DNA of 64,000 nt from Megasphaera vaginalis (ex Bordigoni et al. 2020) (GTDB lineage Bacteria; Bacillota; Negativicutes; Veillonellales; Megasphaeraceae): the NCBI RefSeq assembly GCF_900240295.1, contig NZ_OEQB01000004.1, forward strand, positions 186,001-250,000, given 5' to 3'. The notes below the pieces were generated by a model, which saw nothing but the letters and a program-made list of their open reading frames with translations, was not told where the DNA came from and ran no database searches. The translations under genes were made by a program, and so were the position numbers. Below, piece by piece: positions 34,175-42,341 of this stretch; the first letter of the stretch is position 1, and every line of letters begins with the position of its first letter.

Positions 34175-35437
34175 TTAGTTATGTCCTAATACTTTACGCA
34201 ATGATTTTTTGGGAATTCCCGCTTGGAGGCGCAGCTTGGCGACGGTGCGGCGGGCAATCGTAATGCCGTCGCGGCAGAGCGTGTCCGTCAACTCCTGATC
34301 GGACCAGGGATGTCGCGGGTCCTCGTTGGCGATCAAGTCGGCAATGCGCCGTTTGATGGCGTCGTCGGAAATGCTGTGTCTGCCGCAGGCGTAGGGCTGG
34401 GCGAGGAACTGATGAAAGCTGTACAGTCGGTTATTGAAAAGCAGATAACGATCACGGCAAACGCGGCAGATCGTGGCTTCGCTCAAGCCGGCTGCGGCGG
34501 CAATGTCCTTTTGCAGGAGCGGTTTGAGCGGGGCGGCGGCGACAAACGCCGCGTGCTGTACTTGGAGGATAATTTCCAGCGTGCGACTGATGGATTGCCG
34601 CCTGTAACGCAGCGCCGTTTCGAGATCGATAAAAGAGCGGCGCGCTTTGTGCAGGTACGTTTTTGTTTTCCTGTCGGCGTCCTTGCCGTATACCGCATAC
34701 AGATCGTCCCGGAAGGAAACCGTCGGCAGCTCTTGCAAAAAGCGGAAAGACAGCGTCTGTTCCGCTGTCAGGAAAACTTCGACTTCGGGCCGGACGTATG
34801 CTGTCTCTTCACTGATCCGGGAGAGCGGCTGCAATGATAAGGTCTTCAAAAAAGCGATGATGGACTGCAGGTCGTCCGACGATAGGCGCAGGGACTCTTT
34901 CAAACGCTGCCAATGGCCGTTCAAAAAGTCACCGTAAAAGTCGCGGAGAAGTCGTTCCGTTTGGGGCGGCGCGTTTTCACTGCGGCGCGTCTGGATCAGC
35001 AGCGCTTCCTGCAGTGACGCGGCGCCGATACCGGGCGGGTCAAGATGCTGGACCGCCGCCAGTCCACAAGCCATTTCCTGCGCTGTGAAGCCCTTGGTCG
35101 CGCCGAGTGAGACGGCATCGTCCGGGAAAAATCCCTTGTCGTCCAGGGAGCCGATGATCAGCGCCGCCGCCGCAAATATCCGTTGCGATAAAGACTGCAG
35201 CCGCAGCTGAGCCAAAAGCGATGCTCGCGCCGATGCCGGCCGGCTCGGCGTATCGAGCGGCGTCGTTCCGGCAGCGGCCACGTCATGGTAGTGCAGCTCA
35301 AGGAGCGGGTTTTCCGTCGCTGCATCCTGCAACAGCTGCGTCAAGTCATGGGTCTGCAGGGGAAGAATTTTTATGGAGAGCTGTTGAAATTGGGACAGCT
35401 TCGGTTTTAACTGTAAGGATAGGGAAATATCGGGCAT
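34175..35437 (-). CDS. rpoN: RNA polymerase sigma-54 factor
   Basis: 420 residues. Region I is Gln/Leu-rich (LSQFQQLSIKILPLQTHDL), followed by the core-binding domain (LSLQPLSR, RFLQELPTVSF). At the C-terminus the RpoN box appears as IARRTVAKLRLQAGIP. The ATG at 35437 follows GCAGGTG; the GTG at 35446 is less likely. It lies between the two sigma-54-dependent operons of this window, which makes a compact regulon. Somewhat short but all regions are present. Confidence 0.94.
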   Translation of the reverse strand: MPDISLSLQLKPKLSQFQQLSIKILPLQTHDLTQLLQDAATENPLLELHYHDVAAAGTTPLDTPSRPASARASLLAQLRLQSLSQRIFAAAALIIGSLDDKGFFPDDAVSLGATKGFTAQEMACGLAAVQHLDPPGIGAASLQEALLIQTRRSENAPPQTERLLRDFYGDFLNGHWQRLKESLRLSSDDLQSIIAFLKTLSLQPLSRISEETAYVRPEVEVFLTAEQTLSFRFLQELPTVSFRDDLYAVYGKDADRKTKTYLHKARRSFIDLETALRYRRQSISRTLEIILQVQHAAFVAAAPLKPLLQKDIAAAAGLSEATICRVCRDRYLLFNNRLYSFHQFLAQPYACGRHSISDDAIKRRIADLIANEDPRHPWSDQELTDTLCRDGITIARRTVAKLRLQAGIPKKSLRKVLGHN

Positions 35438-35523
35438 TACGGACACCTGCTCAGCGAATACTAACTGTACGTATATTTGTTAGTATACCATGAAAAAAGA
35501 GACTTGGCAGATGAACGGACAAT

Positions 35524-35560
35524 AAAAAGCTGTCGCAGCTAGATACTGCGACAGCTTTTT
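35524..35560. terminator. Bidirectional terminator between the Tct-like operon and rpoN
   Basis: AAAAAGCTGTCGCAG and its complement around a seven-base loop, with T runs on either strand. It sits 66 bases past the TctA-like gene on the minus strand. Confidence 0.9.
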
Positions 35561-35625
35561 TATACATGTAAATATGGACAGCGATGCTATATTACTTAAT
35601 GTTCTGGCATCAACAAAATGAGTAT

Positions 35626-36999
35626 TTATTTAATTCCCAATAGTGTTAACATTAGCCATGGTGATGCATAATATACCATGTATTGCACGCCCGTATGCAC
35701 GCCGAAGAAACGATTCAGAATACCGCCGAAAATGGCAATCGTTACGGCGATGGCAATGCCGACGATCCCGGCTTCAAAGTAAGAAATAACTACAATTAAG
35801 CCGGAAAACATACTGATAATCGCTTCTTGACTGACGTGCTTTAATACCCATGCGCTTGCCGTTCGGGCATAGTTCATAGAGAACGGATAAGCAACAAAAA
35901 AGGCAACAATCAGTCCAATATAACCAAAAATCAGAAAGTCCGCTGCAGTCATATAGTTGTGCAAGTTATGAACAGGCTGGGCAGTAAATACGGGAGGCGC
36001 ATTAAATAGTGGGGCCGCTGGACCCAGTCCAACGGGACTGAGAGGAATTCCGAACGCCAACAGGGGAATAATCGTTTCGGCAATGTATGTCGCTTCCGTT
36101 GTGCCATTCATTACTGCTAACGTAGAAGTCATTCGCTGATATAGGCCTTTGATGCGAGTCCCGACAAACTCACCCATCATGACAGTCATTCCGACAGGAC
36201 TGAACGTAAAGGTAAGAGCGGCGACTCCGGCAGTCATTGCATTATATAAAAGTTGGTGTTTTGAAAGTATCTTAACGGGATTAGGAAAATAGCCCTTCCA
36301 CGTTTTTAATTCCGGAGCGAGCCAAAATTCACGGGCAGACTCCCTTTTTAATAAATGGCGTGATCCAGGTGAAAGAACCGTTATCAGATCGGCAAACATT
36401 GGACCGATTGCGATTCCCAAGAACATACTGATAAATACACCGTGACCAATGCTGGCAATAGCCATTTTATTCAGGCCTTGGACGAAAAAAGCGAAGGGCA
36501 GCAATACAAACAGGCTGGCCCATTTACCGCCGGAGGTGTAGGCAATAATGATTGAGGCAATTGTAAATACAACTGGAGCCCAACTTTTGACGATGTCAGC
36601 AAATGGTGCAAGTAGAGAAGCAAATCCTACACTGACCGGTAATGCAAGAAATGCTGCAATAATACCACCGGAAATCATTTTACGCAAAGCCATGTGCGGG
36701 ACACCGAGCTTTCTCAATACTGCGGCATCTTCCAGCATCGGAACTGCCATCGTGTCGCCAGGTACTCCCATGAGGGCCGTTGGAATCGCATGAATCATGT
36801 GTTTGGAGATGGCAGCTCCCATAAACCACGAGAAAACAGCAACAGGAGGGACTCCTAAAAGGACAATCAAAAGAGTTAAAGGAGCAATTGTAGAAGTTTC
36901 GTCTGTTCCGGAAATCAAGCCGACTCCGGAAAAAATAATGCCTCCGGCCAATGCCATGAAAACTGCCCAGATCAAATCATTAAAGACAATCCCATCCAT
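35626..36999 (-). CDS. TctA-like multi-pass permease
   Basis: 457 residues with about 11-12 hydrophobic segments. GTDETSTIAPLTLLIVLLG and ALMGVPGDTMAVPMLEDAAVL resemble the glycine/proline-rich loops of the tripartite tricarboxylate transporter large subunit TctA. Start ATG 36999 overlaps the stop of the small membrane gene by one base (TAATG). No periplasmic TctC-type binding protein is present in the window, which is unusual. As the last gene of an operon with HMG-CoA reductase and AtuA-like proteins, it probably imports that pathway's carboxylate. The family call is moderate. Confidence 0.68.
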   Translation of the reverse strand: MDGIVFNDLIWAVFMALAGGIIFSGVGLISGTDETSTIAPLTLLIVLLGVPPVAVFSWFMGAAISKHMIHAIPTALMGVPGDTMAVPMLEDAAVLRKLGVPHMALRKMISGGIIAAFLALPVSVGFASLLAPFADIVKSWAPVVFTIASIIIAYTSGGKWASLFVLLPFAFFVQGLNKMAIASIGHGVFISMFLGIAIGPMFADLITVLSPGSRHLLKRESAREFWLAPELKTWKGYFPNPVKILSKHQLLYNAMTAGVAALTFTFSPVGMTVMMGEFVGTRIKGLYQRMTSTLAVMNGTTEATYIAETIIPLLAFGIPLSPVGLGPAAPLFNAPPVFTAQPVHNLHNYMTAADFLIFGYIGLIVAFFVAYPFSMNYARTASAWVLKHVSQEAIISMFSGLIVVISYFEAGIVGIAIAVTIAIFGGILNRFFGVHTGVQYMVYYASPWLMLTLLGIK

Positions 37000-37448
37000 T
37001 ACTTTCCACCTCCCTCAACGATTTGATTACTGGCTTCATTCGTTGCGCTTTGTCCTGCGAATAATTCATATAACTTTAGATCTTTCATTTCTTGTAAAAC
37101 TTTTTTATCTACGTATTTTAATTCGTCCTTTTCTTTTGCAGGGTCTATTTGTAATTCTTGCAAAACACGATCACGATCTTCTGCGGAAAACTCTTCTTCG
37201 TTTAATGATCGTTTAGGCTTAAACAAATTGGCACAAACGACGGCTGACAATACACACCCGCCGATCCCGAAAAGTAATGAATAGGCCGAAATCAATTTGT
37301 TGTCCAAGTTAGGAAACTGCATGCCTATGAGATAACTTGCGCCCAAGTAGCAACTCAAGCTAATGGCAATTCCAATTAGGATCCCTTTACTTAAATCGTG
37401 CAGAGTTACAGTGTCTCCCCATATATCTGCTAATGGTTCCTGTCTCAT
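36999..37448 (-). CDS. Small two-helix membrane protein paired with the TctA-like permease
   Basis: 149 residues. Two TM helices (about 22-42 and 55-78), then a charged cytosolic tail rich in Glu/Lys (RSLNEEEFSAEDRDRVLQEL). Coupled to the permease start by TAATG, so the two are made together; a TctB-like accessory role is likely from position though sequence similarity is not evident. Start ATG 37448, 15 bp after the HMG-CoA reductase gene. Confidence 0.6.
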   Translation of the reverse strand: MRQEPLADIWGDTVTLHDLSKGILIGIAISLSCYLGASYLIGMQFPNLDNKLISAYSLLFGIGGCVLSAVVCANLFKPKRSLNEEEFSAEDRDRVLQELQIDPAKEKDELKYVDKKVLQEMKDLKLYELFAGQSATNEASNQIVEGGGK

Positions 37449-37463
37449 AGCGGGATAACCTCC

Positions 37464-38726
37464 TTAGGTCATTTGTGTAATCAGCTCTTTCGCATACTCA
37501 ACGTTTATATTTTTTTCTGCAATCATCCGGGCTACTACTTTTTCAAGAACGTCTCCCTTTGCTCCTGCTACGGTAGCGACGTTTCGGGCATGAAGTTTCA
37601 TGTGCCCCTTTTGAATTCCGTCTGTAGCCAAAGCTCGCATGGCTGCGAAATTTTGGGCCAATCCGACAGCAGCGATAATGCGGGCAAGTTCTTCCGCTGT
37701 TTTTACCCCCAGTATTTTAATAGCAACTTGTGCCCCGGGATGGATTTTGGTGGCGCCGCCGACTAATCCTACCATCATCGGTAGCTCAATAGAACCTGTC
37801 AAGTTGCCGTTTATATCTTTTTCCCAACGGGTCATGGAGGTGTATTTTCCGTATTTATAATACATGTACGAGTGTGCGGCCGCTTCCATTCCTCTCCAGT
37901 CATTTCCTGTAGCAACGACAACCGGATCCATTCCATTCATTATCCCTTTATTACTCGTTGCTGCACGAAATGGATCTGCCTCGGCGAATGCATATGCGGC
38001 TATTATACCGTTGACAACGTCTTCTCCGCCGATAACTTCTTTATCGAATGTTGCCGTTGCTCGTGCCAGTCGATAGATCGCCAGGTTTGAAAGAATTCTG
38101 AGTTTTACAGTGCCTCCGGTTATCTGTTCAATAAGCGGTGCTACGGCTTCGGCCATCGTGTTTACCGCGTTAGCTCCCATTGCATCTCCGGTATCGACAA
38201 TCAAATGAACGACAACCATTGGGCCAATAATTGAATCAACGACACGGACGTTGATATCTTTAGCACCTCCGGTAATTTTGACGAGTACAGGATCTTTTTT
38301 ATTTGCAATAGAAAGGATTTCTTCTTTATGGTGTAATATTTCCTGGCAGGCGAAATAGGGATTAGAGATATCCACGACCTGGACCTGTGCAATCATAATA
38401 TTACCTGTATAACTGGTATGGAAACCGCCTCTGCTTCGTGCCATTTTTGCGGCATTGGATGCGGCGGCAACAATAGAGGCTTCTTCTACAACCATGGGAA
38501 TAACTTTTTCCTGCCCGTCAATAACAAAATTCATAGCGATACCCATCGGTAATTGGTAAGTGCCAATTACATTTTCGATACAATGATCGGCAACTTCATT
38601 CGGTAATGCGCCCGGTTTTACAATACGGTCGAGTTCTTCTGAAGATAAGCTTGCAAATTCAGCAACTTCTTGTGCTCTTTTTTCTAATGTAAGTTTATGG
38701 AATCCGGAATATTGATTTGTTTTCAT
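37464..38726 (-). CDS. mvaA: Class II 3-hydroxy-3-methylglutaryl-CoA reductase
   Basis: 420 residues. Catalytic motifs of the class II (Pseudomonas mevalonii-type) enzyme are all visible: the Glu in ENVIGTYQLPMGIAMNF, DAMGANAVNTM, the Lys in SNKGIMNGMDPV, the Asp in VATGNDWRGMEAAAHSY and the His in GHMKLHARNVA. It interconverts mevalonate and HMG-CoA with NAD(P)(H). No other mevalonate-pathway gene is nearby, and the sigma-54 control plus a transporter argue for a degradative role: mevalonate to HMG-CoA. Its substrate may also be a homologue of HMG-CoA. Start ATG 38726 follows AGAAAGGATG. Confidence 0.93.
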   Translation of the reverse strand: MKTNQYSGFHKLTLEKRAQEVAEFASLSSEELDRIVKPGALPNEVADHCIENVIGTYQLPMGIAMNFVIDGQEKVIPMVVEEASIVAAASNAAKMARSRGGFHTSYTGNIMIAQVQVVDISNPYFACQEILHHKEEILSIANKKDPVLVKITGGAKDINVRVVDSIIGPMVVVHLIVDTGDAMGANAVNTMAEAVAPLIEQITGGTVKLRILSNLAIYRLARATATFDKEVIGGEDVVNGIIAAYAFAEADPFRAATSNKGIMNGMDPVVVATGNDWRGMEAAAHSYMYYKYGKYTSMTRWEKDINGNLTGSIELPMMVGLVGGATKIHPGAQVAIKILGVKTAEELARIIAAVGLAQNFAAMRALATDGIQKGHMKLHARNVATVAGAKGDVLEKVVARMIAEKNINVEYAKELITQMT

Positions 38727-38769
38727 GATAAATTCATCCTTTCTGTGGGCTGTAATGTTCGTAGTTTAA

Positions 38770-39087
38770 TTAGGTATCAAGTTCAATTTCCATGCGAAGC
38801 AATGCGGCTTCCATACACTTGCCCAACGTGTCGAGACGCAGTGAGCGAGTGGCGCCGCCGTCCAGGGCATGGTGCATGACGAAGTTAAAGCCGTCGAGTT
38901 GGGGCAATTCGTATCGCGTGACATCGCCGAATACCAGTCCTTCAAAATGGCGGCGGACGCGATCGGCCGTCAATTGTTGTTCCATTGCTGCATAATATTC
39001 CGGTTTGCGGGCGTAGATGCAGATGTTTGACGTATCGCTTTTATCTCCGCAGCGTCCATGGGCAATATCTTTTAATTGTACGTTCAT
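38770..39087 (-). CDS. AtuA-like ferredoxin-fold protein (stand-alone AtuA C-terminal domain)
   Basis: 105 residues. The motif AHGRCGDKSDTSNICIYAR near the N-terminus corresponds to the ARSGDKG-type signature in the C-terminal domain of AtuA proteins. It is encoded separately here, right after the AtuA-like gene whose final codons contain its ribosome binding site (GAGGAGG). ATG 39087 was chosen for that site. The two proteins likely form one enzyme. Catalytic function is not known for either. Confidence 0.72.
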   Translation of the reverse strand: MNVQLKDIAHGRCGDKSDTSNICIYARKPEYYAAMEQQLTADRVRRHFEGLVFGDVTRYELPQLDGFNFVMHHALDGGATRSLRLDTLGKCMEAALLRMEIELDT

Positions 39088-39091
39088 TATC

Positions 39092-40450
39092 TTAAACCTC
39101 CTCAACATAAGTGGTTAATGTAATCGCGTCACGAGGAATCAATGTGGGCCAGAGAGCAAATACTTCGCTCGGGCGAGTACGGCCGCCGAAGAAGCAACCT
39201 TGTGCAGGGCCGTTTAAATTGCTGACGGCGGCAACTTCCGGCGTCAATTTTAATCCTTCCGCTTTGGTTTCCGTCATAATGGCATACCGGAGAACGACTT
39301 CGTTCAGGTCTGCGTTGAGTTCCGGCGCGAGCGGGCCGTGTAAGGCGTTGACGCCAAGGTAGCTGATGTTTTTACGGACGATCTGGGCGTTTTTCATGGC
39401 CAACCGTTTGTCAAGGATATCTGCGGCCAGTTTCGCTTTGTCGAGTGCGCGGGGCCAGGAATACGGCAGGTAGGCCACATTACGGTATCCTTCCAGATAG
39501 CCGACGCACAGCTTCAAGGTGTCGGGAGCCGGGGTGCCGGTTACGCCTTTGACGGCAACGTGGTCTTTTTCGATTTCTTCCAGGGTAATGCGACTGAAAT
39601 CGGCGATGACGTCGGGCGTAATATATTGAGACGGGTCGTGAATTTCATACATGAGTTGTTCTTTTACCGACTGCGGAGTAACGAGACCGCCCGTGTTTTT
39701 TGTTTTTGTCAGGACGAGGCTGCCCTTTTCGCTGACTTCTGCAATGGGATAGCCCAGATTTTCCGGACTCGGTACGTGTTCCCAGTCGTAATCGTAATTG
39801 CCGCCTGTGGCCTGGGCTCCGCATTCGCACAGATGGCCCGCCAGAATGCCGGTGGCTTTGGCTGTCCAGTCGTCGAGGTTCCAGCCGAATTCATGGATGA
39901 GCGGCGCTTCAAACATGGCGGTGTCCGTCGATCTGCCGAGAATGATGATGTCGGCGCCGTCTTGCAGGCATTTGACGATTGGTTCTACGCCGTAATATAC
40001 GTTGGCGTTTACCATGTTCGGGAGAATGCGGTCAATATCTTCGCCCGTATCCATATGCTTCATCGTAATCCCCTTGGCCCGCAGTTCGGGGATAAGTTCG
40101 CGGACATCGTCGCCGAGAACGTAGCCGACTTTTAAGTGGTAATTTCCGTTGTTAATGACTTCTTTTACTTTTTCGACACAGGCTTTTACATTCATACCGC
40201 CGGCATTGGTGATGACTTTCGTTCCTTTTTCGGCAATATACGGAAGCATGCCTTCGAGCGCTTTGATGAAGTCGCGGGCATAACCGGCTTCAGGCCGTTT
40301 TTCTTGTTGGCGCCGCATAATGGATAATGTCAATTCTGCCAGGTAATCACAGCAGATGTAGTCCAGGTTGTCCTGCTTAGCCATGGCGATAGGAGCGTCG
40401 CTCAAGTCGCCCCAGAACCCTTGGCCGCCGCCTATTCGGATTGTTTTCAT
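39092..40450 (-). CDS. AtuA-like protein (DUF1446, acyclic terpene utilisation family)
   Basis: 452 residues from ATG 40450 (AAAGAGGTC upstream). It opens MKTIRIGGGQGFWGDLSDAP, the family's N-terminal signature, with VITNAGGMN, DDVRELIP and ILGRSTDTA further on. AtuA is required for citronellol/geraniol breakdown in Pseudomonas, where an HMG-CoA analogue (3-hydroxy-3-isohexenylglutaryl-CoA) is an intermediate, but its reaction is unassigned. Finding it with HMG-CoA reductase suggests action on a 3-hydroxy-3-alkylglutaryl-CoA. First gene of the operon behind a sigma-54-type promoter. Confidence 0.82.
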   Translation of the reverse strand: MKTIRIGGGQGFWGDLSDAPIAMAKQDNLDYICCDYLAELTLSIMRRQQEKRPEAGYARDFIKALEGMLPYIAEKGTKVITNAGGMNVKACVEKVKEVINNGNYHLKVGYVLGDDVRELIPELRAKGITMKHMDTGEDIDRILPNMVNANVYYGVEPIVKCLQDGADIIILGRSTDTAMFEAPLIHEFGWNLDDWTAKATGILAGHLCECGAQATGGNYDYDWEHVPSPENLGYPIAEVSEKGSLVLTKTKNTGGLVTPQSVKEQLMYEIHDPSQYITPDVIADFSRITLEEIEKDHVAVKGVTGTPAPDTLKLCVGYLEGYRNVAYLPYSWPRALDKAKLAADILDKRLAMKNAQIVRKNISYLGVNALHGPLAPELNADLNEVVLRYAIMTETKAEGLKLTPEVAAVSNLNGPAQGCFFGGRTRPSEVFALWPTLIPRDAITLTTYVEEV

Positions 40451-40532
40451 ACGTATTGACCTCTTTTCTGAATACAATTTGTGAATACGATCATTTACTT
40501 GTTTTACAAGCAATGTGATACAACAGAGTATA

Positions 40533-40548
40533 AGAAATTATCGTACCA
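40533..40548 (-). promoter_or_regulatory. Sigma-54 (-24/-12) promoter of the AtuA-mvaA-Tct operon
   Basis: Minus-strand TGGTACGATAATTTCT matches TGGCACG-N4-TTGCW at all but two positions, with correct spacing, 83 bases before the AtuA-like start. It shares AATTTCTTATA with the ior promoter. Confidence 0.7.
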
Positions 40549-40627
40549 ATATTGATGTAAAAGATAAAAACGGCTTAATGAAGCGATTTTAATACAGTTA
40601 AAGAGAATGAAAACAATAAATAAAAAA

Positions 40628-40662
40628 CACTGTTGTATACTTTAAAGGTGTATACAACAGTG
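40628..40662. promoter_or_regulatory. Perfect 13-bp inverted repeat, likely activator site (UAS)
   Basis: CACTGTTGTATAC (40628-40640), nine bases, GTATACAACAGTG (40650-40662). Centred about 100 bp upstream of the -24 element, the usual place for an enhancer-binding protein. A half-site ATACAACAG recurs at 40518-40526, near the predicted transcription start. Confidence 0.6.
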
Positions 40663-40665
40663 GAA

Positions 40666-40707
40666 ATAATATACAAAGTAAACAGCTTTGTTTACTTTGT
40701 ATATTAT
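40666..40707. repeat. 19-bp perfect hairpin at the end of the activator gene
   Basis: Arms 40666-40684 and 40689-40707 (core ATACAAAGTAAACA) around a four-base loop. The stem reaches the activator stop codon. It has no T tail, so it could be a terminator of the activator mRNA or a second protein-binding site. Confidence 0.6.
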
Positions 40708-42119
40708 CATTGTGAAATTCCGTACATTTTTATTTTTTTATAAAAGGTTCTGCGGCTGATGCCGAGTAAGGCCATGGCTTTCGTTTTATTTCCCTTTGTT
40801 TGTTGCAATGCCTGAAGAATTTTTTCTTTTTCCACGTCTCTGATTTCGTCTTTCAGCTGGCCCTGCAGGCGAACGGGAGACCGCTTTTTTTCGGAAGTAG
40901 CGGCGCCGCTTACCGTATCTATACGATGAAGCTCTTCCGGCAAATGGCGGGGCTGTATTTCCGTTTCCGTGCATACGATAACGGCATATTCAATGCAGCT
41001 TTCCAATTGACGGACGTTGCCGAACCAGGAACCGCTTCGCAAGACCTGGCAGGTATCTGACGAAAGGGAGAGTTTTTTATGATATTTATCGGCGAATTTT
41101 TTCAGAAAGAAATTCGCTAAAAGCAGGATATCGTTGCCGCGCTTTCGCAGCGGAGGAATGACGATTTTAAATGTGTTCAGTCGGAAATACAAATCTTCCC
41201 GGAACGTTCCGGCTTCAACCATTTTTTGCAGGTTGCGGTTGGTGGCGGCAATGACGCGGACGTCGACCTTTTGAATCTTATCGGAACCGATTTTTTGGAT
41301 TTCTCCGGACTGGAGTACTCTTAGGAGTTTGGATTGCATAAATAAAGGCATTTCTCCGATTTCATCGAGGAAGATGGTACCGCCGTTTGCCAGTTCAAAT
41401 TTTCCTGCTTTACCGCCCTTAATAGCGCCGGTGAACGAGCCGGATGTATAACCGAACAGCTCGCTCTCAATGAGCGTGTCGGGAATGGCGGAGCAGTTCA
41501 TGCTGATGAACGGCTGTTTGCGACCGCCACTGCAAACGCGGACGGCATTTACAAAAACTTCCTTTCCGGCGCCGCTTTCGCCTTCAATTAATACCGTTGC
41601 ATCCGTGGGGGCCACGATTTCAGCCATTTTCAAGCAGCGTATGAACTGCGGGTCCTGTCCGATAATATAGGAATAGGCCGCCGGCAGCTTACTGTTTTCG
41701 CCGGCAGCCGATTTGAAAATGGACTGGCTGAGATTACGCGTCGTAATCAATTCCTGACGGGCGAGAGAAATATCGGTAATATCTTTAAATACGGAAACGG
41801 CGCCGATAAATTTGTTTTCCTGAAAAACAGGCGTAATATTGACGGTTACTTTTTTTCCGCGTGATTTTATTTCGACGCATTGGTGCAGCCGCGGCTGATA
41901 GTCTTTCAGCGTATGTAAAATGAGGGCGTCCGGTTCTATCTCCGCCATTCGTTTGCATTGGACCTGTTCTTTTTTTACGCGAAGAATCTTGGTATAGGCG
42001 TCGTTCACGTAGATAATGCGGGAATCCGTATCAATGATCACGACGCCTTCCGTGACGGTATCCATGGCTGCAAAAAACATTGCAGACGGTATAGGAGGAT
42101 TGGCAGCTGTTTCGATCAT
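40707..42119 (-). CDS. PAS-AAA+-Fis sigma-54-dependent activator
   Basis: About 470 residues. PAS domain (about 10-125, MDTVTEGVVIIDTDSRIIYVNDAY), AAA+ domain with Walker A GESGAGKE and Walker B GTIFLDEIGEMP. The sigma-54 contact loop reads GSFTGA rather than GAFTGA. The Fis HTH (NKTKAMALLGISRRTFYKKI) closes the protein. Three ATGs lie in tandem (42125, 42122, 42119); 42119 gives the best spacing to GAGGTG. It lies directly upstream of the operon it probably controls. The PAS ligand is unknown. Confidence 0.9.
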   Translation of the reverse strand: MIETAANPPIPSAMFFAAMDTVTEGVVIIDTDSRIIYVNDAYTKILRVKKEQVQCKRMAEIEPDALILHTLKDYQPRLHQCVEIKSRGKKVTVNITPVFQENKFIGAVSVFKDITDISLARQELITTRNLSQSIFKSAAGENSKLPAAYSYIIGQDPQFIRCLKMAEIVAPTDATVLIEGESGAGKEVFVNAVRVCSGGRKQPFISMNCSAIPDTLIESELFGYTSGSFTGAIKGGKAGKFELANGGTIFLDEIGEMPLFMQSKLLRVLQSGEIQKIGSDKIQKVDVRVIAATNRNLQKMVEAGTFREDLYFRLNTFKIVIPPLRKRGNDILLLANFFLKKFADKYHKKLSLSSDTCQVLRSGSWFGNVRQLESCIEYAVIVCTETEIQPRHLPEELHRIDTVSGAATSEKKRSPVRLQGQLKDEIRDVEKEKILQALQQTKGNKTKAMALLGISRRTFYKKIKMYGISQ

Positions 42120-42269
42120 CATCATCACCTCTTTTCCTATATTGTACATGTTTTTTATCGGAAAGGTAGTCTTTGTATTAAAAATATGGCGGTTTTGTGC
42201 AGCTGCGATTGTGCGCCCTTTTCGACGCGGCGCAGTCCGGCCGGCGGCGATTCGCCCGCTTTTTCCATC

Positions 42270-42305
42270 AAAAAAAATCGATTCCGGTCATCCGGAATCG
42301 ATTTT
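42270..42305 (-). terminator. Terminator after the 2-hydroxyacid dehydrogenase
   Basis: AAAATCGATTCCGG and its complement around TCAT, with eight T on the minus strand (42270-42277), 37 bases past the stop. Confidence 0.9.
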
Positions 42306-42341
42306 AAAAAGCTGTTTCGATAGGCTCGTTTCGTTGTAAGG

